Below are positions 24,207-32,649 of a stretch of DNA of 34,957 nt, piece by piece. Below the pieces are notes generated by a model. That model saw nothing but the letters and a program-made list of their open reading frames with translations, searched no databases and was not told the origin of the DNA. The position numbers and the translations under genes are program-made. Every line of letters begins with the position of its first letter. Position 1 is the first letter of the stretch. Origin of the DNA: Thermoanaerobacteraceae bacterium (GTDB lineage Bacteria > Bacillota > JADQBR01); NCBI GenBank assembly GCA_017656305.1, contig JACDOG010000022.1, positions 1-34,957 of the forward strand, in the 5' to 3' direction.

Positions 24207-25904
24207 ATGCCGGCATACCCGTATGTAAGAACGAATAAAAACAGGCCGGTGGGGCCTTTTTTATTGTTTATAATTTTTTTCATAACCGGGGGTTTGGTGA
24301 TATATTTGTACCCAAGTTTTGTCCATATCAGGCCTGATACGGAATTGCACTTGATAATAGATGATACCGACATAGGCGAAAACAAAGCCGATGTTATCCA
24401 GGGCGAAGTATTCCTACCGGTGGAGATAGTGCAGGAATATTTGGACCCGGAGATTTACTGGGAAGAAGATACCGGTAGGGTAATTGTTACCACGAAAAAC
24501 AAAGTGGTGAGAATGGCTACCGAGGAAATCTCAGCCCGGGTCAACGCCCAGGATGTTTCCCTGCAGGCGCCTGTTATCGAGAAGAACGGCAGGCCGTGGA
24601 TACCCATAGAATTCCTGGCGCAGCTGTACAGGATTGATGTCTGCTACTACCCTGATACGCAGCGGGTAGTAATTATCAGCAAAGACCGGGAGCACCAGCA
24701 GGGCCGGGTTTTAACCGGTACCAAGCTGCGGACCGCACCGGGGTTTCGCAACCCCTGGCTGGTTGAGCTGCAGCCGGGGGAGAAGGTGGAAGTGTTTGCA
24801 AAAGAAAACGGGTATTACCTTGCTCGTACGTCCCGGGGTATTTTGGGTTACTTACCGCAGGGAGATGTAGCTGTCAGGATAATTTCCAGGCCTTACCCCG
24901 TGGAAACGGAACAGAAACCAGTCCTGTGGCAGCCGCCGGAGGGGAAAAGGATAAACTTGACCTGGGAGTTTGTGGTGAAGCGTAATCCTGACACCGGCAG
25001 GATACCTGCCTTACCGGGTGTGAATGTGGTGGCACCGACCTGGTTTCACCTGAATGACACTGCCGGGTCTATCGCCAACAGGGCCAGCAGCAGTTACGTG
25101 TCCTGGGCCCACCGGCGGGGGTACCAGGTGTGGGCTCTATTCAGTAACGGTTTTAATAAGGAAATTACGCACGCCGTCCTTTCTTCTGCGGAAAAGCGGG
25201 AGAAAGTGATTGACCAGCTGTTGATTTATGCAGAATTGTATGATTTGGACGGCATTAATATTGATTTTGAAAATGTCTACCTCCAGGATGGGCCGCTCTT
25301 GGTACAGTTTGTACGGGAGTTGGTGCCCCTGGCGCACCAGCAGGGACTGGTGGTTTCTGTTGACGTCACTGTTAAGGGGGGGAGCCCCAATTACTCTCTT
25401 TTTTATGATCGTGAAGCCTTGGGTGAAATTGCCGATTATGTGATACTCATGACTTATGACGAGCACTGGGCCGGCAGTTCGGAAGCAGGGTCGGTGGCTT
25501 CGTTGCCGTGGGTGGAAAAAGGAGTCCTGGGTTTGCTGGAAGAAGTACCCCGGGAAAAGTTGATACTGGGAGTTCCTTTTTATACCCGGTTATGGATAGA
25601 AACAGAGCATGAAAATGGTTCCGTCAGTGTCAAGTCCAGGGCTCTGTCCATGGAACAGGCGGAAGAATTACTGGAAAGGAAAGGGGCGGAAGTAGTTTTT
25701 GATGAAGCTGCCGGGCAACACTATGCTACCTGGCGGGAAGGCAAAGTGACCTATGAGATTTGGCTGGAAAATGAAACATCCATGCGTCAACGGGTGCAGC
25801 TAGTCAATAAATATGACCTGGCAGGTATTGCATCCTGGCGGCGCGGCTTTGAAAAAGATGAAATCTGGTATATTATTAAAGAAGAATTGAATAGGAGCGA
25901 ATAA
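24207..25904 (+). CDS. GH18-family glycosidase with stalk-like N-terminal and SH3 domains
   Basis: 565 residues. A short cytoplasmic start, one membrane helix (about 17-37), a copper-amine-oxidase-N-like domain (about 45-160), a bacterial SH3 domain (about 165-225) and a GH18 TIM barrel (about 245-560). The GH18 signature DGINIDFE is at 348-355, with E355 the catalytic acid. [11 protein letters not shown] and the C-terminal [10 protein letters not shown] complete the barrel. Related proteins cleave N-acetylglucosamine linkages in spore cortex or cell-wall peptidoglycan (YaaH/SleL type), so a spore or wall role is likely. GGAGGAGG lies 8 nt before the ATG. Monocistronic. Confidence 0.87.
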   Translation: MPAYPYVRTNKNRPVGPFLLFIIFFITGGLVIYLYPSFVHIRPDTELHLIIDDTDIGENKADVIQGEVFLPVEIVQEYLDPEIYWEEDTGRVIVTTKNKVVRMATEEISARVNAQDVSLQAPVIEKNGRPWIPIEFLAQLYRIDVCYYPDTQRVVIISKDREHQQGRVLTGTKLRTAPGFRNPWLVELQPGEKVEVFAKENGYYLARTSRGILGYLPQGDVAVRIISRPYPVETEQKPVLWQPPEGKRINLTWEFVVKRNPDTGRIPALPGVNVVAPTWFHLNDTAGSIANRASSSYVSWAHRRGYQVWALFSNGFNKEITHAVLSSAEKREKVIDQLLIYAELYDLDGINIDFENVYLQDGPLLVQFVRELVPLAHQQGLVVSVDVTVKGGSPNYSLFYDREALGEIADYVILMTYDEHWAGSSEAGSVASLPWVEKGVLGLLEEVPREKLILGVPFYTRLWIETEHENGSVSVKSRALSMEQAEELLERKGAEVVFDEAAGQHYATWREGKVTYEIWLENETSMRQRVQLVNKYDLAGIASWRRGFEKDEIWYIIKEELNRSE

Positions 25905-25935
25905 AAATACCTACAGTACTTCCGTAGGTATTTTT
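25903..25935. terminator. Terminator after the GH18 gene
   Basis: AAAAATACCTAC (25903-25914) pairs perfectly with GTAGGTATTTTT (25924-25935) around a 9-nt loop; it overlaps the GH18 stop codon and works in both directions. Confidence 0.85.
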
Positions 25936-26066
25936 CATGAGATATTAAAAAACTGTCAGCCACGGCCCCAATCCAGGCAATTAGCGGGATATTTTTTCCC
26001 TTTAAGCCGTGAGGGTAGCCGGTACCGTCGTAATGCTCATGGTTGTCCAGCTGGAAAATTGCTTGA
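25936..26066 (-). pseudogene. Remnant of an HD-GYP c-di-GMP phosphodiesterase domain
   Basis: On the minus strand an open frame from 26065 reads [20 protein letters not shown], then [19 protein letters not shown]. This matches the HD-GYP core (HHE-x-YDG-x-GYP ... GLKG-x-x-IPL-x-ARI-x-A-VAD). The HD dyad, the rest of the domain, any start codon and ribosome site are missing. The second His of the HHE triad is Asn here. It is a dead fragment, perhaps of a larger sensor protein. Confidence 0.75.
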
Positions 26067-26148
26067 ATGTATAAGATTTAACCTCACAACCTGAACTTCC
26101 TGCAGAAAATAGACACCTTGTCGAAAAGTATTGAAAACGATTCATGTA

Positions 26149-26430
26149 TTAGACTCCCCGAGGAAACTTGCGAATGATTCTTCCATTTTCATACCTGCTT
26201 TCGTATACACCGTTTTCGCTGCGTTCTGTTAGTTCCAAATCTTTTTCTACATTCCAGCCCAACGATTCACAGATGGGAACCAGTTCATTTACGGTGGATT
26301 CAATGGTGCCGATTTTACTGAAATTAAACTCACCGGAAAACTCATATCCGAGAGGTTCAAGCTGTTTTTGCAGCCGTCTAAGACGTTCTCTTGTCACTCC
26401 CTTGAGACTGCCGTTTACTTTGTGAAGCAT
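26149..26430 (-). CDS. Hypothetical protein, 93 residues
   Basis: Begins MLHKVNGSLKGVTRERLRRL and ends YENGRIIRKFPRGV. AGGAGG lies 10 nt before the ATG, so it is probably expressed. Predicted mixed alpha/beta, charged, no signal peptide or membrane segment, and one cysteine. I do not recognise the family. It stands between the HD-GYP remnant and the c-di-GMP riboswitch. Confidence 0.65.
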   Translation of the reverse strand: MLHKVNGSLKGVTRERLRRLQKQLEPLGYEFSGEFNFSKIGTIESTVNELVPICESLGWNVEKDLELTERSENGVYESRYENGRIIRKFPRGV

Positions 26431-26589
26431 AAACTGTGCCTCCTTTATGGTATTGCATTTATTAAAGTATGCATGAAACTGTTAAATCATACTTGGAAGA
26501 TTGCAAGAAAGTTTTTGGGAAAATTTTCAATTAAAGCAGGAATTTTATAAAAAAACATTGAAATGGAAAAACAAATCGAATATTTAACT

Positions 26590-26677
26590 ATTTCCGATAA
26601 AGGCAAACCTCTCGAAAGGGAGGGACGCAAAGCCAACGGTCTAAGGCTGTAAAGCTATGACGGCAGGGCTGCCGAAG
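26590..26677 (+). promoter_or_regulatory. c-di-GMP-I (GEMM-I) riboswitch aptamer
   Basis: The stretch carries the conserved GEMM-I blocks in order: AAGGCAAACC, a stem capped by a CGAAAG tetraloop, GGGACGCAAAGCC, the A-rich CTAAGG turn, and a second stem with TAAAGCTATGACGGCAGGGCTGCC. It binds cyclic di-GMP and controls the pentaheme cytochrome gene downstream through the switch at 26677-26743. Confidence 0.93.
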
Positions 26678-26743
26678 AAATAGGAATTTCTTGTTGAAAT
26701 TCCTATTTCCTTTAACGGTATTGGGAAATAGGAATTTTTGTTT
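26677..26743 (+). terminator. Riboswitch expression platform: antiterminator/terminator switch
   Basis: Three segments compete. A (GAAATAGGAATTTC, 26677-26690) can pair with B (GAAATTCCTATTTCC, 26696-26710). B can instead pair with C (GGGAAATAGGAATTT, 26723-26737) to give a 15-bp terminator followed by TTGTTTTTT. Segment A begins right at the 3' edge of the aptamer, so c-di-GMP binding should decide which pairing forms. Whether the switch is ON or OFF cannot be settled by eye. Confidence 0.85.
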
Positions 26744-26761
26744 TTTCAAGGGGGAGTTGCT

Positions 26762-27229
26762 ATGGCGAGATGGCTGGTTTTCCTGATAATGATGTCCTTA
26801 TTCCTGTTTACAAACACAAGCTATGCCGGGATAGATTTGGTGGAGAAGCAGCTTTTGGTAGGTGTGGTTTTAAGCGAGGATACCAACCCGGTTGCGAAAA
26901 ACAACCAATTGTCGGTGGAGGCTGTTCAAGGAACATGTTTTAAGTGTCATGAAAAGGAAACGGGGAAATTTGTTCACCAACCGTATGCCAGGCAGGAATG
27001 TAGGCGCTGTCACGAGGAGCAGCAACCGGGTAGCGGCCATCATGGCCGGTTAAAACAACAGGTTAACTTGTTATGCCAGGAGTGTCATCCGCAGGAGGGT
27101 AACAACCATCCCCTTGACGAAGCCGGTTTAACCTGTCTTAACTGTCACCAGGTACACACCAGCGATAACCCCGAACGTGTTCTCTATACTAACGACCAGT
27201 TGTGTTTGGGGTGTCATAATTTTAACTAA
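26762..27229 (+). CDS. Secreted pentaheme c-type cytochrome
   Basis: 155 residues. The N-terminus (MARWLVFLIMMSLFLFTNTS, cleavage likely near YAG) is a signal peptide. Five CxxCH heme motifs follow: CFKCH, CRRCH, CQECH, CLNCH and CLGCH, in a doubled-CxxCH arrangement with extra His residues (FVHQPYARQ, GSGHHG, NNHPL, QVHTSD) that can serve as axial ligands, as in NrfB/NapC-partner and extracellular electron-transfer cytochromes. It should act outside the membrane in electron transfer. Start: ATG at 26762 after GGGGGAG. It is the only gene under the c-di-GMP riboswitch, so its expression follows the c-di-GMP level. Confidence 0.93.
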   Translation: MARWLVFLIMMSLFLFTNTSYAGIDLVEKQLLVGVVLSEDTNPVAKNNQLSVEAVQGTCFKCHEKETGKFVHQPYARQECRRCHEEQQPGSGHHGRLKQQVNLLCQECHPQEGNNHPLDEAGLTCLNCHQVHTSDNPERVLYTNDQLCLGCHNFN

Positions 27230-27249
27230 TAGGCTGCAAAACATAAAAC

Positions 27250-27274
27250 TAGCCTACCCGTCAAGGGTAGGCTA
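27250..27274. terminator. Hairpin between the convergent cytochrome and DUF2680-like genes
   Basis: TAGCCTACCC (27250-27259) pairs perfectly with GGGTAGGCTA (27265-27274) over 5 nt. On the minus strand it is followed by GTTTTATGTTTTG, so it best serves the gene at 27317. Confidence 0.7.
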
Positions 27275-27316
27275 AATTCATCTATTTATACATGTCAAAT
27301 GGGGAGGGGGGTAATA

Positions 27317-27694
27317 CTAAAGAGTGTTGGTTCCTTGTGCACTGTTGCCGCCGTAAGGACCAAATGTTCCGCCGAAACCTGGTCCTCTAAAACCAAAGCC
27401 GCCTATCATGCCACCGCAGCCACCGGGACCCATCATGCCGTATCCGGGACCCCACGCGTAGCCATTTTGTGCATGAAATTTCTGCATGTAATCCAGGCGG
27501 TCTTTCATGTACTTACCCTGTTCCGGCGTTAGCAGGCCGTTTGCTACATACTGGTCAACAATTTGCTTTCGGATGCTAAAGAGATTGTCAAACAGCTCTG
27601 CCAATTTACTATTATCTCCGTCGCCTGCTGCAAAAGCCGGCACTGCTACTGCCAGAACCAGTAGTGCTACCACCGCAATTGTAAGTTTTTTCAT
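27317..27694 (-). CDS. Secreted DUF2680-like (YckD) Gly-rich protein
   Basis: About 125 residues. A clear signal peptide (MKKLTIAVVALLVLAVAVPA, cleaved after AFA) precedes a helical DUF2680-like region (LFDNLFSIRKQIVDQYVANG, LLTPEQGKYMKDRLDYMQKF) and a Gly/Met/Phe-rich tail (GMMGPGGCGGMIGGFGFRGP). ATG at 27694 is preferred: GGAGGTG precedes it and an upstream GTG overlaps that site. Related proteins are envelope proteins of spore formers without known function. The Gly-rich tail is low-complexity. Confidence 0.75.
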   Translation of the reverse strand: MKKLTIAVVALLVLAVAVPAFAAGDGDNSKLAELFDNLFSIRKQIVDQYVANGLLTPEQGKYMKDRLDYMQKFHAQNGYAWGPGYGMMGPGGCGGMIGGFGFRGPGFGGTFGPYGGNSAQGTNTL

Positions 27695-27831
27695 TTTTTT
27701 CACCTCCTCTAGTATTATTGTTCCCGCTGTTCAATAATAAGTATAGACAGTAGTTGTGTTAGCAGTTTGATAAAAATTTTAAGATTTTGTGAACATTTAA
27801 ATTTTCCAGCTTCAAGGGGGCTTTTTTTACC

Positions 27832-29640
27832 TTGCTGCTCACAATTCCACCGGAACTAGACACTGCCGGTAATAATTTTTTACAGTCAGGAAATGAATAT
27901 GTAAGTCTTCCTTGGATTGACGAAAGGGGTGCTGTCAAGCAGGTCGGCGTAATGCACCTGGCAGCAAAAAGCCTTCTGCAGTTTGAAGGAGATGCCGGCG
28001 GGCTTTTATGTCCTTTTGTAAAGCTTAACGGTGAGGAAGTACCGTTGGATTGGGCGTGGGGGTTGCTGGAACACTGGCTGCCGGTAGGCAGGGGAGATGC
28101 ACAGGGCCTGACAGTAACCGCCGGCATTGTTACACCGGTTGAGACAAAAGGGTTCCTGTACAGGCTGACAGCTGTCAACCGTGGCGCTGCTCCCTGCAGC
28201 CTGACCCTGGGTATTAAAGGTGCCTGGAAAGGTGCGACTAAAACTATCTTTCATACCTACCAGCTAAATGGAAAAAACATGTTTTTTCACGAGTGGACCG
28301 GTACCCTGGTGCTGGAGATAACGTCCGGACTGCCGCTGGCTGCCTTGGCCCTTGGAGGAAACGTCAACTGGCAGGAAAGTCGGCTAGAAAGAGAAGAATT
28401 TCGGTTGCAAAGGACTGCCATGCTGCAGCCAAACCAGAGAATGACCGTTGTAATTTACGCTGCCGTTAATCAGGAAGCTGATGGTGCTGCAACCGGCGTT
28501 ATTCACCTGCGCCGGTTGGGCTGGCGAAAGCTGTTTCAGGATACTCTACAGTGGTTAAGAGAGCATAAACCCGGGTTTCCGGAGCACCGTCTCCGCAGTA
28601 CCTTCTACCGCAACTTGTGGTTTAACTATTTTTACGCTGCCGGCCGGGCGGTTGACAGCGATGAGATAGTTGCCGTAACTTCCCGCAGCCCGCGCTACTA
28701 TGTCAGCAGTGCCTTTTGGTCTAGGGATACCCTGCTCTGGTCCTTCCCGGCAGTGTTGCTGGTGTCGCCTGCCCGGGCCAGAGAAATTTTGCAGCTGGTT
28801 TTTACCAGGCATGTAAAAGCTGCCGGAGAGCATGCTCATTACATAGACGGCACCGTGCTGTACCCGGGTTTTGAGCTGGACCAGGTGGCTGCTTATATTT
28901 TGGCCTTGGCGCGATACCTGACCTGGACCGGGGCCGGTATACTGAAGGAAGAAGATATCCTGCGCGGTTTTCAGGGAGTCACGGGTAAACTGCTGGCAAA
29001 CCGGGATGCCACGGGCCTTTACCGGACAATGCTGGACCCCTCGGATGACCCTGTCTCCTACCCTTATTTGACATATGATAACGTACTTTGCTGGCGTGCC
29101 CTGAAAGAAGCAGCAGGAATTTACCACAGGATGGGTAATAACAAAAGGTGTATCCAACTTCAACAACTGGCGCGGCATTTGAAACGGGCAATATACCGTC
29201 ACTGTGTCGTTGACGGTCCGGCAGGCAGGATGTTTGCTTGGGCTACTGATGCCAGGGGAAACTACGAGCTGTACGATGTGCCGCCGGGCAGCCTGCAGCT
29301 GCTTGCCTGGTATGGTTTCTGCGATAGTTTCCAGGCAGTATACCAAAATACGGTTAACTGGATTCATTCTGCCCACAATCCCTATTATTATCCAGGGCGG
29401 TTTCCTGGTGTGGGCTCCAGGCATGCCTCTTATCCCTGGTTGCTGGCGCTATGCAATGACCTGTTAACCGACCGTTACCAGCAGGCGTTGCCGGTTTTAG
29501 AGGGCTTAACCATGGACAGCGGGTATGCCTGTGAAACCTATTCCGCCGAGGACGGCAGTGCGGTGACGGGAGCGGCTTTTGCCACCTGTGCCGGTTTTTT
29601 GGCATACGCCTTATGGGAATGTTTTCAAAAAAATAGTTAG
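27832..29640 (+). CDS. (alpha/alpha)6-barrel glycosidase-like protein (debranching-enzyme or GH125-like)
   Basis: 602 residues. The N-terminal 220 form a beta-sandwich-like region; the rest is helical with FWSRDTLLWSFPAVLLV, DGTVLYPGFELDQVAAYILA, DPVSYPYLTYDNVLCWRALK and ETYSAEDGSAVTGAAFATC segments. The W-x-RDT...FP motif and the helix periodicity match the (alpha/alpha)6 barrel of amylo-glucosidase/debranching and GH125-type enzymes. The family and substrate are uncertain. A TTG at 27832 is the likeliest start, with AAGGGGG 11 nt upstream. No signal peptide, so cytoplasmic. It leads a run of genes with two nitrilase-family proteins. Confidence 0.65.
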   Translation: MLLTIPPELDTAGNNFLQSGNEYVSLPWIDERGAVKQVGVMHLAAKSLLQFEGDAGGLLCPFVKLNGEEVPLDWAWGLLEHWLPVGRGDAQGLTVTAGIVTPVETKGFLYRLTAVNRGAAPCSLTLGIKGAWKGATKTIFHTYQLNGKNMFFHEWTGTLVLEITSGLPLAALALGGNVNWQESRLEREEFRLQRTAMLQPNQRMTVVIYAAVNQEADGAATGVIHLRRLGWRKLFQDTLQWLREHKPGFPEHRLRSTFYRNLWFNYFYAAGRAVDSDEIVAVTSRSPRYYVSSAFWSRDTLLWSFPAVLLVSPARAREILQLVFTRHVKAAGEHAHYIDGTVLYPGFELDQVAAYILALARYLTWTGAGILKEEDILRGFQGVTGKLLANRDATGLYRTMLDPSDDPVSYPYLTYDNVLCWRALKEAAGIYHRMGNNKRCIQLQQLARHLKRAIYRHCVVDGPAGRMFAWATDARGNYELYDVPPGSLQLLAWYGFCDSFQAVYQNTVNWIHSAHNPYYYPGRFPGVGSRHASYPWLLALCNDLLTDRYQQALPVLEGLTMDSGYACETYSAEDGSAVTGAAFATCAGFLAYALWECFQKNS

Positions 29641-29644
29641 GGTG

Positions 29645-30442
29645 ATGGTGGTGCAAAAAAAGGTAACTGCAGCGGTGATAAACCGGGTAAATTCCTTTGA
29701 GCCTCATGTTTTAACGGAAGTGCTTTCAGAGATTGTTAATGCGAGAAATGTGCCGGACTTGGTGGTGCTGCCTTCGCTGGTAGGGCACGGGATTTTATCC
29801 CCTGGTGCTGCTGAGCAGAGGTTGCATGAGCTGGGAGCTCTGGCACGTTCCTTTAGTGTTTATTTAAGTGTCCACGGGTGGTTAGAAGACGACCATAAGT
29901 TACGCTCACGGGGCTGGCTGGTAAATCCTGGCGGAAAACTTTGCCTGTTTCAGGACCAGACTCACGACCGGAGCGGCAGGTTGGCGGTCGGCAGTGACTT
30001 ACGGGTGACGGAAACGAGTATTGGAAAGGTTGGGTTTTTACTCGGTGATGACGTGTTTGTTCCGGAAGTGGGACGAATCCTGCGTTTAAAAGGTGCCAAC
30101 CTGTTTATTGCCTATTCCTTTCTGTCGGTACCGCCAAACCCGTGGCGGCAGTGGGCGGGGGTCTGGCAGCAGGTGCAGCAGAACCAGGTTTTTGCCGTGG
30201 AATCCGGTTTTAAAGGGGAGGCTGGTGGCAGGAAATTCTCCGGAGAAAGCATCATCCACGGGCCGTGTGAGCTGACCGCAGGTGAGACCGGATTTTTGAT
30301 AAGGGATAAGCTGACAGAACCGCATGTCGTGGCAGAATTGGATTACGTAAAGTTGCAACAGGTAATTGCCGGTTACCCGCTGCATAGGTATTACAATAAA
30401 GAACTCTATCAAACCGCTTTAAGGCAGTGTTACCTGAGGTGA
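29645..30442 (+). CDS. Nitrilase-fold protein lacking the catalytic triad (pseudoenzyme)
   Basis: 265 residues collinear with carbon-nitrogen hydrolases, but all three catalytic positions are changed: the Glu position is S44 (VVLPSL for VVFPEL), the Lys position is Q105 (DQTH for RKTH), and the Cys position is G134 (FLLGDDVFVPE for LICYDxxFPE). The fold landmarks GKVGF, LKGANLFIAYSF and a C-terminal VAELDY remain, and no stop or frameshift interrupts it, so it is a maintained protein, not a dead gene. Start is uncertain among ATG 29645 and GTG 29648/29651; GGTGAT precedes. It lies 4 nt after the glycosidase-like gene and overlaps the start region of the next nitrilase. It may be a regulatory or structural partner. 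Confidence 0.75.
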   Translation: MVVQKKVTAAVINRVNSFEPHVLTEVLSEIVNARNVPDLVVLPSLVGHGILSPGAAEQRLHELGALARSFSVYLSVHGWLEDDHKLRSRGWLVNPGGKLCLFQDQTHDRSGRLAVGSDLRVTETSIGKVGFLLGDDVFVPEVGRILRLKGANLFIAYSFLSVPPNPWRQWAGVWQQVQQNQVFAVESGFKGEAGGRKFSGESIIHGPCELTAGETGFLIRDKLTEPHVVAELDYVKLQQVIAGYPLHRYYNKELYQTALRQCYLR

Positions 30443-30447
30443 GCGAC

Positions 30448-31485
30448 ATGGGCTGGCTGCAAAGCATCCAGGAAAAAATGTTGTTGAAATACCTGTTATG
30501 GAAAGGGAGAACGTCGCGGATACGGGCATATTTACAGGCAAAAAAGCCGGTGAAAGCAGAGCCCTTGCTCCCGGGTAAAGCCAGGGTGGCAGCGGTGCAG
30601 GGGGAACTGGTGCTGATAGGCGACCCCCTGCAGTATGCGGATCTAATGTACCAGGCGGTGCACGAGGCGGTGAGCAGGGGTGCCCAACTGGTAGCATTTC
30701 CCGAGGATAACGCTACCCACCTGGTGGGAATGCTGCCGGGACTGACAGGTGGTAAGGACGTGTCGCAGTTAGTGGCGGAACTGGGTGAAGAGGTAAAGGT
30801 GGCGGATATTTTTAATTACCTCACACCGGTGACCAAACAGGTTTATTTTGCTGTTTTCAGTGAACTGTCGGCGCTGTTTGGCGTTTTCATTATGGCCGGC
30901 AGCATCGTAGTTGCCGGGGATAATGGGAAGACGGTTAACGAGGCGTACTTATTCGGACCCGACGGGAGCATAATCGGCCGGCAGCAGAAACTACACCTGC
31001 TTCCCCTGGAGGAAGAATGGGGCTTGAGCTGCGGTAACCACCTATCCGTTTACGACACCCCTGTAGGTAAACTGGCTTTTCCCATTTGCATGGATGCTAC
31101 TTATTTTGAAACTTTCCGGATCGCAGCGGCAAAAGGTGCGCAGACAATAATCATTCCCACAGCCAATCCCGATCAGTACAATTTTTGGAAGGAACTGCGT
31201 GGTATCTGGCCCCGGGTGCAGGAAAGCGCGGTGTTTGGAATCAAAAGCAGCATGGTGGGGAATGTGATGGGGCTGACCCTGACCGGTCGTTCTGGTATCT
31301 TTGCGCCCCTGGAATTAACGCCCAATAAGGATGGTATTCTGGCACAGGCGGAGACTTATGACAGGCCGGAGGTGGTGGTGGCGGACCTGGACTACCAAAT
31401 GTTGCAGGAGTACCGGCAGGACAACCTGTTTACAAACTATTTAAATACCGAATTGTGTCGGAGATATCTGCCTCAACTGTACTGA
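30448..31485 (+). CDS. Nitrilase-family carbon-nitrogen hydrolase
   Basis: 345 residues. The catalytic triad is intact: E86 in AFPEDN, K181 in RQQKLHLLP, C214 in FPICMDATYFET. It should hydrolyse an amide or nitrile by a Cys thioester; the substrate is unknown. About 40 extra N-terminal residues (MGWLQSIQEKMLLKYLLWKG) form a basic amphipathic helix that could contact a membrane. ATG at 30448 is preferred, with GAGGTGAG just upstream; a GTG at 30427 would overlap the preceding gene. It is paired with its catalytically dead homologue. Confidence 0.85.
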   Translation: MGWLQSIQEKMLLKYLLWKGRTSRIRAYLQAKKPVKAEPLLPGKARVAAVQGELVLIGDPLQYADLMYQAVHEAVSRGAQLVAFPEDNATHLVGMLPGLTGGKDVSQLVAELGEEVKVADIFNYLTPVTKQVYFAVFSELSALFGVFIMAGSIVVAGDNGKTVNEAYLFGPDGSIIGRQQKLHLLPLEEEWGLSCGNHLSVYDTPVGKLAFPICMDATYFETFRIAAAKGAQTIIIPTANPDQYNFWKELRGIWPRVQESAVFGIKSSMVGNVMGLTLTGRSGIFAPLELTPNKDGILAQAETYDRPEVVVADLDYQMLQEYRQDNLFTNYLNTELCRRYLPQLY

Positions 31486-31542
31486 GGGCCTGTTGGATAG
31501 ATTAAGGGGCTAATGCGCATAATATTACCGGAGGTGGATATC

Positions 31543-31881
31543 ATGAAAAAACGCGTTGCTGTAGAACAAACGCTAAAGAATGTCAGCCAGTATCTTGCGG
31601 AAAAGGGTTATGAAATTGCTACGTTGGACCCGCTGAGTGAAAGCCAGACAGAATTACATAACGTTTCGGCAGTCATCATTAGCGGTCAGGACGAAAATGT
31701 CATGGGCATGCAGGATATCCAGACTAAGGCTCCGGTAATTGATGCCAGGGGTATGACTGGAGAGGAAGTGTACAACCACCTGCAGGAACTGGAACAGCAG
31801 GAACGGGGACAGGGAGCACGGCAACAGGAGACACAGGGAGCAAAAGATACTTACAGAAAAATTAACAAAACTCAGCTATAG
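31543..31881 (+). CDS. YkuS-like (UPF0180) protein
   Basis: 112 residues. The first 80 match the YkuS/UPF0180 pattern: KKRVAVEQTLKNVSQYLAEK, then GYEIATLD, AVIISGQDENVMGMQDIQ and APVIDARGMTGEEV. The C-terminal 30 residues are a Gln/Glu/Arg-rich extension. The family is common in Bacillus and Clostridia and has no known function. ATG at 31543 follows GGAGGTG. It ends at a strong terminator. Confidence 0.85.
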   Translation: MKKRVAVEQTLKNVSQYLAEKGYEIATLDPLSESQTELHNVSAVIISGQDENVMGMQDIQTKAPVIDARGMTGEEVYNHLQELEQQERGQGARQQETQGAKDTYRKINKTQL

Positions 31882-31888
31882 CCTTGAG

Positions 31889-31920
31889 GAACTACCTTGT
31901 GTTAAGGTAGTTCTTTTTTA
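31889..31920 (+). terminator. Terminator after the YkuS-like gene
   Basis: GAACTACCTT (31889-31898) pairs perfectly with AAGGTAGTTC (31904-31913) over 5 nt, followed by TTTTTTA. Confidence 0.9.
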
Positions 31921-31992
31921 TTTGCAAAAAAAAGGAAACCGGTATCTTTTACAGAATATTCTAAATAAAATTTAGTAGGGGGGTTGATACCG

Positions 31993-32649
31993 GTGTTTGT
32001 TGAGGAAGTCATGCGCAGGAAAGTGATTACAGTAAGACCTGACCAAACCGTGTTGGAAGCACTGCAGCTGGCAAAGGTCAACCGTATTCGGCATTTGCCT
32101 GTCACCCGTGATAATAATAATAAACTGGTAGGAATTGTTTCCGACAGGGATTTGCGAGATGTCAGTCCCTCGGTACTTCTGGAGCAGCAGCATTCCGCCG
32201 TATTGCAGAGCACCAAGGTAGAAGAAATCATGAAACGAGAAGTCATTACTGTTCACCCTTTAGATTACCTGGATGATGCAGCTCGCTTAATGTATAAACA
32301 CCGGATTGGCTGCTTACCGGTTGTCCGCCGGGACCGGCTGGTTGGCATTATTACCGATACCGACCTGCTGCGCACCTTAATAGAGCTTATCGGTTCTACC
32401 GACACTGGTTCCACGCTGGAGATTAAGGTGCCGGAACGCTACGGGTCGTTGGCGGAAATAACTGAGATAATTAAGAAACATAAAATCAGTATCGCCAGCT
32501 GTTTTATACGTCCTGACAAATCACCGCAACACCGGTTGATTGTAATGCGGTTAAAGACAATTGATCCCACCCAGATTATTGCCAAAATCCAAAAAGCCGG
32601 TTATCAAGTATTGCGCCCCTTTGCGGGAGAGGATGAACACCATGAGTGA
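31993..32649 (+). CDS. acuB: AcuB-like protein, CBS pair plus ACT domain
   Basis: 218 residues. Two CBS domains (about 8-60 and 77-130; RHLPVTRDNNNKLVGIVSDR and GCLPVVRRDRLVGIITDTDL) followed by an ACT-like domain (about 140-210). Start: GTG at 31993 gives FVEEVMRRKVIT, which lines up with B. subtilis AcuB, and GGGGGGTTGA lies at the right distance; the TTG at 31984 overlaps it. AcuB probably binds adenine nucleotides and senses energy charge in control of acetate/acetoin use. It overlaps acuC by 8 nt. Confidence 0.92.
   Translation: MFVEEVMRRKVITVRPDQTVLEALQLAKVNRIRHLPVTRDNNNKLVGIVSDRDLRDVSPSVLLEQQHSAVLQSTKVEEIMKREVITVHPLDYLDDAARLMYKHRIGCLPVVRRDRLVGIITDTDLLRTLIELIGSTDTGSTLEIKVPERYGSLAEITEIIKKHKISIASCFIRPDKSPQHRLIVMRLKTIDPTQIIAKIQKAGYQVLRPFAGEDEHHE

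Noticed and set aside
28555-29424. 289-codon minus-strand open frame opposite the glycosidase-like gene
   Set aside because: Length comes from the GC-rich codon pattern of the sense gene; no recognisable domain and no ribosome site.
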